The notes below the pieces were generated by a model. It worked only from the letters and a program-made list of their open reading frames with translations, was not told the DNA's origin and made no database searches. The translations under genes were made by a program, and so were the position numbers. From Pyrenochaeta sp. MPI-SDFR-AT-0127 (lineage: Eukaryota; Ascomycota; Dothideomycetes; Pleosporales; Cucurbitariaceae), in contig JAGTJM010000016.1 in the NCBI GenBank assembly GCA_020747015.1, forward strand, positions 62,001 to 126,000: a stretch of DNA of 64,000 nt, in the 5' to 3' direction. Positions within the stretch are counted from its first letter, which is position 1; each line of letters starts with the position of its first letter. Below are positions 37,533-46,363 of the stretch, piece by piece.

Positions 37533-37872
37533 GGTGGGCAGGACGCGGGTGCTGGTGGGATGTGGACGTACCAGACATTGTGGGCGAGTTTTGCAGGAGT
37601 ATGAGATTAGGTTTGGGCGGCGGTGAAAGCGTTTCTATGTTCACGTTTGCGGGGGCGGGAGGCAGCAGTGAATGTCATTAGCTCTATCTAATCGCGGATT
37701 GCTTTAGCTCCCGCTGCAGGTGCGCTCGGAGCACGTAGCGGCTATTTGAAGCCTCGAAATATTGCGCCCGCAGCAACACCCACTCCAAAACACCATCCTT
37801 CGCGATTGGTGCTTTTCGAGCCGCCATTTATTCTTCACATAGCAGTTCTCCAGTAGAGGCCCTAATTGCAAT
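37533..37872. promoter_or_regulatory. Short divergent promoter
   Basis: 340 bp between two divergent starts (37532 minus, 37873 plus). Purine-rich on the left, with no TATA box that I would defend. Possibly a shared promoter. Confidence 0.45.
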
Positions 37873-38755
37873 ATGCCACCAAAGAAAGGAGCCGTTGCAG
37901 ACGCGTGGGAGGACGACTGGGAGACTATCGCTGATGTACATGTGCCCCTCATCCTGGAAGGCATTTGCTCACGACACCTAGAAAGAGCAAGACAAGCCAG
38001 ACTCGAGCCAGCCAGAGCCTAAACTTACAAAATCACAACTCAAAGCCAAACACGTCGAACTCAACAGGCAGATATGGGAGTCAGCGTATGTCCCAAGCCT
38101 GCAGAACGTGCTCAAACTAAAACTAATCTACACCGCGAACAGCGAGAATCCTGAGCCTCAGTGGTATCCCGAAGCCCATACATCTACACCCGTACAGCCA
38201 ACTTTCAAGCCCAAAGTAACCATGCTTGCACGCAAGCCTACCCCTCAAGTCCTCTCGCGCAACATGGCAGGCATGAACCTAGAGGACGACGACGACAGCG
38301 AAGACGAGCGTCAAAAAAAGGCAGCAGCCGAGTTCGAAGAGCGGAAGGCTCGCGCCCAGCGTGAACGAGCAGAGAAAGAGCGCAAGTACGCAGAAGCTCG
38401 AGAACGAATCTTTGGTTCACCAGCTGCGTCCGCTACAGAAGACTCGCGGAGCAATTCTCCGAGCAAGGCTACAAGAGGGAAAGGGCGAGGTCGCGGTGGA
38501 CGAGACAGTCAACCTAGATCGAGTAACGAGCAATCGCCTGCGCGGACTGCTGCTCCAGCACGGCAGCTTTTCGACCCCACATATGCACCGAAGCCGGGGA
38601 GCGTATATATTGCCAAGAGAGAAGCTGGCGATAGCCGACCAGCTACACCAAACGGTCAGGAGAAGCCTGTGAGGCAACCCCAAGGACCTGCCAGGGGCGG
38701 TGGACGGGGTTTTGCACCGAGAGGCGGCCTTGGGAGCGAGGCAGGTCCGTCATAG
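37873..38755 (+). CDS. SUZ-domain, RGG-tailed putative RNA-binding protein
   Basis: Exons 37873-37935, 37982-38085 and 38143-38755 give 259 residues with introns of 46 and 57 nt. The N-terminus is acidic and aromatic (ADAWEDDWETIAD). The middle has LEDDDDSEDE followed by a charged helix and then the SUZ motif YAEARERIFGSP (about residues 154-165), a short conserved RNA-binding module usually found C-terminal to R3H or other RNA-binding parts. The tail is Arg/Gly-rich (RGKGRGRGGRD and PARGGGRGFAPRGG), as in proteins of RNP granules. Binding to RNA in the cytoplasm is inferred. No other catalytic or binding domain is seen. Confidence 0.8.
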
Positions 38756-39049
38756 TTGGCGCTGTCGATTCATTTGCAAAAGAAAAGGAATATTGTTTCC
38801 TCGTTGTCATTGGTCTTGTCATATTTGTGGCCCCTCTGGAGCCATACAATATCTTTGGCCAAGCTCATCGCTGACTAGGTTTCAGATCCCATTACGGGAT
38901 GTGATCTCTCATGCGGGCTCGGGGCGGAGGTGATAAGAGTAACGCTATGGAAAAGCAAGGAGAAGGCCGTCCGAAAGATTAGGAATCACAACGAAGCTCA
39001 ATCGGACCAAAAGCGCGAACCTTAAACCATTGGTCGCGTAATCGGGTCC

Positions 39050-39485
39050 GTGAAATGGCAAGCAACACTTTTGGGATCCACACAGAAGTTGACCAAGGAA
39101 TCTGTCACCCAAAGGATTGGGTATCATGTCGAGCCCCAGTGTGCCTGGCGGATTGGAAAGCACTACAAACTGACAGCGGGTAGCAAAAATCGAGCCGAGA
39201 AATCAGAACTGATGCATTCCAAATCCGCACCATAGCCGAGCAAGAAAGTGCACATCCCAAAGTTTGGAGCGTCCGTCATCTACTCAAACCCGCGACCACC
39301 CTTAACAAGCCTAGTGTTGTAGTCAACAAGCTAAAGGAGGATGTAAAACAGGAACAACCGACAACCTCGGTGACTGCAAAGGCAATAGAATCTCAAACCA
39401 GTGACCATGACCTTGTGCTGCAGGATCATGTAGACGCAAACGAGCAAATATGTAGTAGGACATATTGGATGCCAAGCCTTTGGTG
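39050..39485 (+). pseudogene. Interrupted open frames, possible decayed gene
   Basis: Frame A reads 39050-39235 (KWQATLLGSTQKLTKESVT... with AWRIGKHYKLTAGSKNRAEK). A second segment reads VHIPKFGASVIYSNPRPP before a stop near 39320. A third frame reads 39322-39485 (VNKLKEDVKQEQPTTSVTAK...). The composition looks coding rather than random, but stops and frame shifts separate the parts and no GT-AG introns join them convincingly. I do not recognise the family. It may be a remnant gene or transposon cargo, or chance. Confidence 0.25.
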
Positions 39486-40344
39486 AACATCGCCGACTCC
39501 AGACCTTTCTATAGTTGGCCAGGGAATGAAAGAGACGATTGTATTAGTCGTACCCGCATTAATATTATTCTGCTTGTAATGTAGCTGGAGAAATGATGAT
39601 ATTTGTCTGAACTGAAGTTAGAATCTATGTTATACTCTGAATGCTTTTGTTCTTATAATCCACGCACAGGTCTCATGTTCCATGATCTTTTTGCTCATTA
39701 GTCATTGAGATTGAGCGAGACAACTATACTTAGTGAAGCATTGACAATGCTGAATTCGTTACTCCCCGGTAAATTGGCAAAAGCACGCTACAAACCTAAC
39801 CACATTCTTCCTGTACAGCCGTGCTTTTACCGCTTCCACTACACACCACTTCCGGTCATAGATCATAGGCCTCGGCTTTCAGTGTCGTAACCTAAGGTCA
39901 AACACCGTGTTAATCGACTTAACCCGGGACTCGCACCCTACCCCGGCGACGCCCTTTCCTTCTGGCCCTTTCCCGTGGCCTTATCCTCGTGACAAATATA
40001 ACAACACCCCCTCTCGCCTGCTTCGTCTTCTGATCTTGACTGCGAATGCATACAATATTTGACATGACGACCACACAAAACAGTACTCGCAGGTTACCAC
40101 AGACAAGGACGAGGGTGGCGTGTAGTTTCCGTGCAAAAGTCTAACGGGAGGCATTATTGCAAGACAGTCAAAGTCTCCGGATATATTAACCGCTCTGTGG
40201 GGTGTGACATGCCTTACTGTTTCGACGGTAGGATGGTCGAAACTGCAAGGGAAGGAGATTGGAAAACTGGGGGACAATGGGCAAAGTTAAGTCAAATTCT
40301 GGAAATGCCAAATGCTACATATCCGTACAAGGCTTGGGGCGAAA

Positions 40345-40458
40345 GGATTTGAGGCTGCGCTTAAGGTACAGAAGGCACTGTACGGCCTGAATCGGTTGGA
40401 AAGGGAGTGGTTTATCGAAGGTTGCTCTAGGAATTTGATGCTAATTCACAATCGATAG
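40345..40458 (+). mobile_element. Decayed Ty1/Copia retrotransposon fragment (reverse transcriptase)
   Basis: The 37-codon frame contains LKVQKALYGLNRLEREWF, which matches the strongly conserved Copia reverse-transcriptase segment KALYGLKQxPRxW. The frame stops soon after, and I find no flanking integrase, RNase H or long terminal repeats nearby. It is an old, truncated insertion. Its position 210 bp from the end of the transporter gene marks the left edge of the accessory cluster. Confidence 0.6.
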
Positions 40459-40667
40459 CGCCAATTATTCTGCGCGAGGTATTGGAAACCTATAAGCATG
40501 ACAGCAATATGATTACATGCGCAGGTATTTATTAGGGACCGAGTAGTAGGCGGTCGTTACACTAGATTTGGTGAAATGTTTGCTTCAAAAGGATACTGCA
40601 TTTAGAACCCTGTATGGGCAAAAACTACCTATACTTAGTAGAACCGACAATTTCTTGTCTGGCACCT

Positions 40668-42435
40668 TCAATACACATATCTGAAGGCCATCATCTGTTT
40701 ATCAGTCCTATCTGCCATGTTTGCCCCACTAGTGTTGTTGTCGTCCTGCGTCTCAAGCGCATTGCCTGCAGAATCACGCCTCTTATTCTCCCAGATCAGA
40801 TAGAAACGTAAAACGAGGCTCAAAAGTAAGGCAATAGTAAAGCAGATTATCATAGACAGAAAGGCAGACGGATATCTCGGGGCCTCCTTGGCAACGAACA
40901 GTTGGGGTCCGATGATGTTCCCTGTACAGTACCCAATAAAGATCTAGTGAATAGTCAATAAAACGCACAGCGTAGGTTAAGAGTTAGGGTAAGGGCTTAC
41001 CATAGCATTGACCGTGGTCTTTTTCGTGAACCCACCAACATTGCCACTTGACATGCTTAGGGTTAAAGGAATATTTGCAGTAAATCCAATACTCAGGCAG
41101 AAGCCAACGAACTTTGCCCACCTATGCGCTGAATCAAGCTGACGGATCATAATTGCTCCAATAAGAGCTACACCTAGGTTTCCAGCCATAAAGTATGTAC
41201 GCGCATTCTTAAGGTAGGTGCTACCAATTGTCGACACGAGAACAAAGACAAATTGGAAAACACCAGTAATCATCTGTATAAGGAGTGTGTTCAGGGTGCT
41301 GAAACCAAAACCTTTGATGATAATAGATCCAAACTAGAAGTTTGATAATCAGTAGCTGCGGCTCATGTACACGGAAATTTTCAATCGACGTACCCCTTGA
41401 AGACCGCCATTCGCGACCGACATCGCAATGTGGATAATTACTAATAGCCAAACTTTGATATCAAGTAGCGCTTCTAAAGTCTGACTCAATTTAAAGGTAT
41501 TGTTCTTGATACCAGTCATATTTTCCTGTACGCGCTGGACGGCCTTCGTCTGGTCATCCTTGCTTAGGAACCTGGCATTAAGTTGTGTATCGGGGAGCAG
41601 AAAGTACAGGGCGGCAGCCCATGAGATAGTTAGAGCGCCAAACACTAGGAAGACAGCCTATTAATTGTGAGTGACGTATATAGAAGTGCGCAGGAGCTTC
41701 CGTACCTTCCAAGGCGCGATCGACTTAATATGTCCAATACCGTATGCCACGAGCCCGCCAAGGAACCCAGCAAGGACGTTTCCCATAAACCAAGCTCCCA
41801 TTCTTAGAGGTTGCTCTGATCTCTTGTACCACATTGCGACAATAACCGTCAGGCCAGGCGCAATACAAGCTTCCGATGCACCAAGAAAGAACCGGTTAGC
41901 TAGCAGCCCTTTCGCATTGTAGCACACTGCAGTAAGCGTCAAGATAATACCCCATATAAGCCTAACGCTTAATTAGCAATCTTGTGTAGTATTCCAAGCG
42001 ATAATACCAAGAGATAGTAACCTACACCGACATAACGATCGTTTTTCCTACAGGATACCGTACCATCAGAATGCCAAGAGGGTATGAAGCTGCGAGATAT
42101 CCAAAGTAATATATGCCACTAGCCCAGGAGTACTGGGACCCCTTCAAGTGGAGGTCCTTATTTAAGCCCATGATAGCAGTGTAGCCAAGGGCTGCCTTGT
42201 CTAGGAATTGGAAGAGATAGGATATCGCCATGATCGGAAGCAAACTATCTTCATCAGCTTCTGGTTTGGTGCTTGGAGGGAATCAGGCTTACTTCATATC
42301 AATCTTACGCAGTATCCGACGGTCTTCCTCCGCGCTGAGAGGTTCACTAGTGACCACAACCTCGTCAAGCTGGTTCACTGTGTCGACCTTCTCTAGGTCA
42401 TGCGAGATAGAACTCTTCTCTTTGATAGCAGACAT
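40668..42435 (-). CDS. DAL5-family MFS permease (anion:cation symporter)
   Basis: Six exons, 42435-42293, 42244-42026, 41961-41706, 41657-41394, 41333-41001 and 40943-40668, give 496 residues with all phases consistent; introns are 48-64 nt. About 12 membrane segments are visible, starting LLPIMAISYLFQFLDKAALG after a 48-residue acidic cytosolic N-terminus. Family signatures include FLDKAALGYTAIMGLNKDLH, the loop GYLAASYPLGILMVRYPVGK, and ASEACIAPGLTVIVAMWYKR. The layout is that of fungal allantoate/ureidosuccinate/dipeptide and vitamin permeases (Dal5, Tna1, Seo1 relatives), which carry organic anions across the plasma membrane with protons. The substrate is inferred only from the neighbouring amidohydrolase. 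It is divergent from the Zn(II)2Cys6 gene. Confidence 0.92.
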
Positions 42436-43076
42436 GGTGAAGAGTGAGGGAAACCCAGACACGAGTATAGTAGACTTATGGTATGTTATGGGCTACTGTA
42501 AAAAGGAATGGATGTCTTGAAGCCAGCACAAGGGAGCTATATATGTTAAACCTCGACCTGATAGCCATGATGTGTCGCTAATTCTGTGTGTGAACATCGC
42601 AAACAATGCCAAAGCTACCAATCTGGCCGACTCTCTTGAAATAAGCGCTCCGTCCCCCGGCATTTGGTGATGCTTTAAGCGAAGAGTGTTCTAAGCTACG
42701 ATAGGCATGGCGTGGTGTGGGGTGTATCCGACCGGCAAGTGGATGCAAGTGCGGAGAACTTGCCGGTGCTCACAAGGCCACGAATTGCTTTGAGGCTTGC
42801 GTAAGTTCCTTTAAGCGCTATACGAGTCCGACCCAAGGCACATAATATATTGAAACCTGGCCAGGTCTTTGTAGCAAATTAGTAGCTTCGTGTGGAGTGT
42901 GCGCACGTCTGTGCACGGCATATTCCAGCGCCCTGGCACCTCCACCCAATGCAAGCATTACTTTCCACCAGCGACTATTGCAATGACCACGTACAACTCT
43001 CATTCCTTCCGCGAGCGGCTATTTCATCGACTCTGAAATTGAGCGCGGACAAATCATTCCGAATGTTAGAGCGGAA
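42436..43076. promoter_or_regulatory. Bidirectional promoter of the transporter and regulator genes
   Basis: 641 bp between the two divergent starts. Besides the inverted repeat at 42731-42767, a further CCGGCA half-site lies at about 42657-42662. No other gene is visible here. The arrangement would let one bound regulator control both genes. Confidence 0.55.
42731..42767. promoter_or_regulatory. Perfect inverted repeat, candidate Zn(II)2Cys6 operator
   Basis: ACCGGCAAGT at 42731-42740 is matched by its exact reverse complement ACTTGCCGGT at 42758-42767, with a 17-nt spacer. Both arms contain CCGG, so they offer CGG/CCG triplets of the kind bound by zinc-cluster dimers. The centre lies about 315 bp from the transporter start and about 330 bp from the regulator start, almost the midpoint of the intergenic region. 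Confidence 0.5.
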
Positions 43077-44747
43077 ATGGAACCAGAGCCGATTACGCAT
43101 GTTGCTCGGAGGTCTCGATCTGGGTGTTGGACATGTCGAAGTAAGACAGTGAAAAAGCGATGCGACCAACAACGACCTTGTGGACGATGCTCTCGTTTGA
43201 ATCTGCACTGCGACTACTCAGCACGCCCAACTCTTGCTGAAAGACGTAAAGCGGTGAAGAGCACCAATTCTCCACAGACCACAGACGATATCACCGAGGG
43301 CACTGAGAGCACAACTTCCTCGCCAGCATCAAACTACTGCAGCACCAGCACGAGCTGCTCACTATCAATTGCTAGCATGTCAGCACCTTCTAGTGCTGCA
43401 TGTTCTTTGGATCTATCGACCGCAGATCACGAGGCCATTCGTCACTTTCGTACTAAGTTCGCCAAATCTCACCACATCAAAAACATGGATTACTCGTTAA
43501 TCTCCCTCATGTTCAATATGGCGCATAAAGACTTAATGGTCATGCATATGGTCCTTGCTGTTGCGCTACAGGAAGTGAACTCCCGCCGACCACATCCACA
43601 GGCAAGCGGACAACAAAGCTCTCTTCAACACTACTCATCTGCAATCCGGCTGATGGCTCGCACTATATCGCCAGAGACAAAATTACAGAATCTTGATGCT
43701 ATATACACAACTCTTTGGTTAATGCTCCTTTACGAGCAGCAGTTTGGTGACTCACACTGCACGGCGTATATACACCATCTCGAGGGAGTCTCGTCGCTCC
43801 TCCAACACCAGTTCCATCGTCTCCCAGCAAGCGCTCCTGTCCCCTCCGATTCTACCGAGAACGCGATCGTCCGACGAACAAGCCCTAAGTCCATCGAACA
43901 TCCAATCTTATCAGTGTACTCAGCACGCGTCCTCACTTGTATAGCGCTGCTCGATGCCGCAGCAGCGTCTTCTGGTATTGGCGGCCAAGTTAATGCTACT
44001 ATCCTGAGTACTTTAGGTCGAAGCTGGTCAAACTATACGGCACCACTTGTGGATTCCCCCACAATTTTGACTACCCTTCATCGATACTCAAACCCGCTTT
44101 ACCACTTAGCATGCGGTGATGGATACCCGCCGAGCACCGACGACGATAAGGACCGAAGTGTATACTCATTTCTTGCTGGATGTGTACAGCTGCGATTTAT
44201 GACAGCGCAACTCATAACGCTACATCTCAATAATCCTGTGAGGGCGACTGAGGAAGCAGCCAACGTTGGAGAGTGTATTAATCGTGTTGGCGAGGAATTT
44301 AAAGAGCTTATTAGTGTAGCGAACAGATTGCCTTTGGAAACGGATAATAGCAATAGCCTTATTGCTAACATTCGCGTCATTGTTCCTACGTACTACGCTG
44401 TAGTCCTCGACTTCTTGCGCATTCCAAGATTCAACCTACCTCTTAGCACACGGCAGCATCACGCCTTAAAAACAATCATAAATCTTGCCTTTCAAAACCA
44501 CAGACATGGTGGCGACGAAGCGACAGCCAAGCTCGCGTGGCCACTCTTTATCGTAGCATTAGAAACGGACGACCTACTCCACCGTGAATGGATTCTAGAA
44601 CGCTTCCAGGCATGCAGTAAATACGGCAAAAGCTTTGAGCGCGCATATAGTTTCCTGCGCACAACACTGCCGATACAACAACGTCTGGGAAAGCGCATCC
44701 ATGTGCGGGAGGAGATGCAAAAGGCTGCCCTATTTGTCCTAGGGTGA
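43077..44747 (+). CDS. Zn(II)2Cys6 transcription factor
   Basis: A single exon of 556 residues. The zinc cluster is at the N-terminus (Cys17, 20, 29, 35, 38 and 45): GCWTCRSKTVKKRCDQQRPC, then GRCSRLNLHC. Spacing is CX2CX8CX5CX2CX6C; canonical spacing has six residues between the second and third cysteines, so two are extra. A Ser/Thr-rich linker (about 60-110) is followed by the fungal-specific regulatory domain, with HHIKNMDYSLISLMFNMAHK and LDAIYTTLWLMLLYEQQFGD. The protein is expected to bind DNA in the nucleus. Its divergent placement beside the transporter and ahead of the amidohydrolase suggests it is the local regulator. No intron is present, although many relatives carry one near the zinc cluster. 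Confidence 0.88.
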   Translation: MEPEPITHVARRSRSGCWTCRSKTVKKRCDQQRPCGRCSRLNLHCDYSARPTLAERRKAVKSTNSPQTTDDITEGTESTTSSPASNYCSTSTSCSLSIASMSAPSSAACSLDLSTADHEAIRHFRTKFAKSHHIKNMDYSLISLMFNMAHKDLMVMHMVLAVALQEVNSRRPHPQASGQQSSLQHYSSAIRLMARTISPETKLQNLDAIYTTLWLMLLYEQQFGDSHCTAYIHHLEGVSSLLQHQFHRLPASAPVPSDSTENAIVRRTSPKSIEHPILSVYSARVLTCIALLDAAAASSGIGGQVNATILSTLGRSWSNYTAPLVDSPTILTTLHRYSNPLYHLACGDGYPPSTDDDKDRSVYSFLAGCVQLRFMTAQLITLHLNNPVRATEEAANVGECINRVGEEFKELISVANRLPLETDNSNSLIANIRVIVPTYYAVVLDFLRIPRFNLPLSTRQHHALKTIINLAFQNHRHGGDEATAKLAWPLFIVALETDDLLHREWILERFQACSKYGKSFERAYSFLRTTLPIQQRLGKRIHVREEMQKAALFVLG

Positions 44748-44786
44748 TTCTAGATCGCGGGGACGGCCCGAAATCTCGACTTGCTC

Positions 44787-44796
44787 CTCGGCCGAG
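44787..44796. promoter_or_regulatory. CTCGGCCGAG palindrome upstream of the amidohydrolase
   Basis: A perfect 10-bp palindrome with abutting CGG and CCG triplets, 199 bp before the amidohydrolase start and 40 bp after the regulator's stop. It is a possible zinc-cluster site, but it differs from the inverted repeat at 42731-42767, so common regulation is not shown by it. Confidence 0.25.
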
Positions 44797-44994
44797 CGCT
44801 TATTTCTCTTCGGCGATCGTTCACGACTAGCCCAGATTCGACTAAATCCTCATTCCATCGTAAAACACGATTGCGTGTAGGGCAACCAGCATGACTACAA
44901 TAATGCCGCTGGAGGACGATTGTAACCTGCAGAAATATCTGGCTTGTCCCTCTGTCCGCTTTACTTTCGACACCATCGTTCTCAAACAATAATA

Positions 44995-46363
44995 ATGACC
45001 ACTAGCCTGGAATCTAGCACTTCAGCAGGAAACGGACATCAATTCGTTGCTGGACGGACCACCACGTTTGGCGTCTTCAATGATGTTGAACTTGACCTGA
45101 CGTTAGAAGAAGCTCGCTCGACTATCCTGTCCACCATTCACGACTCTGATTCCGACCTTCGCAAGGTTAACAAGGTCATCCATTCAAATCCAGAACTCTG
45201 CTACGAAGAACACTTTGCCCACGAGACTATTACAGCATATCTTTCATCCCTTAATTTCGACGTAAAGAAACACACCTACGGTCTAGACACCAGCTTCGAG
45301 GTCGAATATGGCTCTGGAGGCCGCCTAGTTATTATATGTGCAGAGTATGATGCACTCCCTGAGATCGGCCATGCATGTGGGCATAACTTAATCGCTACTG
45401 CATCTATCGCAACGTTTATTGCTGCTACCAAGGCAATGAAGAAACATAATATCCAAGGACGTCTAAGGCTACTTGGAACACCTGCTGAAGAAGGTGGAGG
45501 TGGCAAAGCTAAGCTGATTGATGCAGGTGCGATTCCAAACGAGACTGCTGCAGCGATAATGGCACATCCTGTAAGCGAACACGGTATATCCCGCAATCAG
45601 GGCAAATATGCAGGTCTTGCTGGCTTAAAGCTTATTGCCTGCCATAAGTTCCATGTAGAGTTCCATGGGAAGACTGCGCATGCAGGCGCTGAACCATGGA
45701 ATGGAGTGAATGCACTAGATGCAGCGGTCGCTGCTTATACCAACGTTGGGCTTTTAAGGCAGCAGATTATGCCTGATGAGCGCATGCAATCTGTTATCGA
45801 ACATGGTGGCACAGTTCCAAATGTAATCCCAGAGTACACGCGAATGAGCTGGAGTGTACGGAGCCCAACCATCAGTGGAGCAGATAGACTACTTGCACGC
45901 GTGAAAGACTGTATCGAGGCGGGTGCCATGGCTGCCGGGTGCACGACAGAGTATAAGTAGTGAGTGTTTTACGATCACTTGTGGCTAAGTGCTAATGACC
46001 TCCAGTTCACCCACATACTTCAACCTCCGCGCCAACGACACGCTGTGCAAAGTTTACGCTACAGATATGGGCATTATGGGATCAAACATATTGGTTCACC
46101 AGGAGATACCTACGAATGCGTCAACCGACATGGGCAACGTTTCCCACCTCGTGCCCAGCTTCCACGGATCATTCGCAGTCCCGACTACGCCATCTGTGTC
46201 GATGCATAACCCAGCATTTACTGCTTGTGCAGGGACTGACGAGGCCCACAGAGCAGCGTTGCAGTGCGCAAAGGGTATGGCTATGTTAGCGTTACGGGTG
46301 CTTGTGGATGACGAGGTCGCACGACTAGCTAAAGAAGACTTCGACAGGAAGGATGATTTATAG
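44995..46363 (+). CDS. M20-family metallo-amidohydrolase (PM20D2/M20D-like)
   Basis: Exons 44995-45959 and 46006-46363 give 440 residues over one 46-nt intron (GTGAGT...CTCCAG). Metal and catalytic regions are visible: EYDALPEIGHACGHN (about 118-132, with Asp and His ligands), GTPAEEGGGGKAKLID (catalytic Glu pair) and AHPVSEHGIS. The dimerisation (lid) domain has FHGKTAHAGAEPWNGVNALD and GGTVPNVIPEYT. M20D enzymes hydrolyse amide bonds of N-acyl or N-aminoacyl amino acids, p-aminobenzoyl-glutamate or dipeptides in the cytosol. There is no signal peptide, so the substrate would be imported. The gene follows the regulator on the same strand with a 247-bp spacer. Confidence 0.9.

Larger units (their letters stand above)
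38756..40667. other. Gene-poor stretch with decayed coding and transposon sequence
   Basis: 1.9 kb separating the SUZ-domain gene from the MFS transporter gene. It contains two interrupted frames (39050-39485) and a Copia reverse-transcriptase relic (40345-40458), listed separately. The rest is AT-rich non-coding sequence. Confidence 0.5.

Noticed and set aside
44787..44796. Palindrome before the amidohydrolase as proof of shared regulation
   Set aside because: It is short and not related to the inverted repeat at 42731-42767. It is kept only as a low-confidence site.
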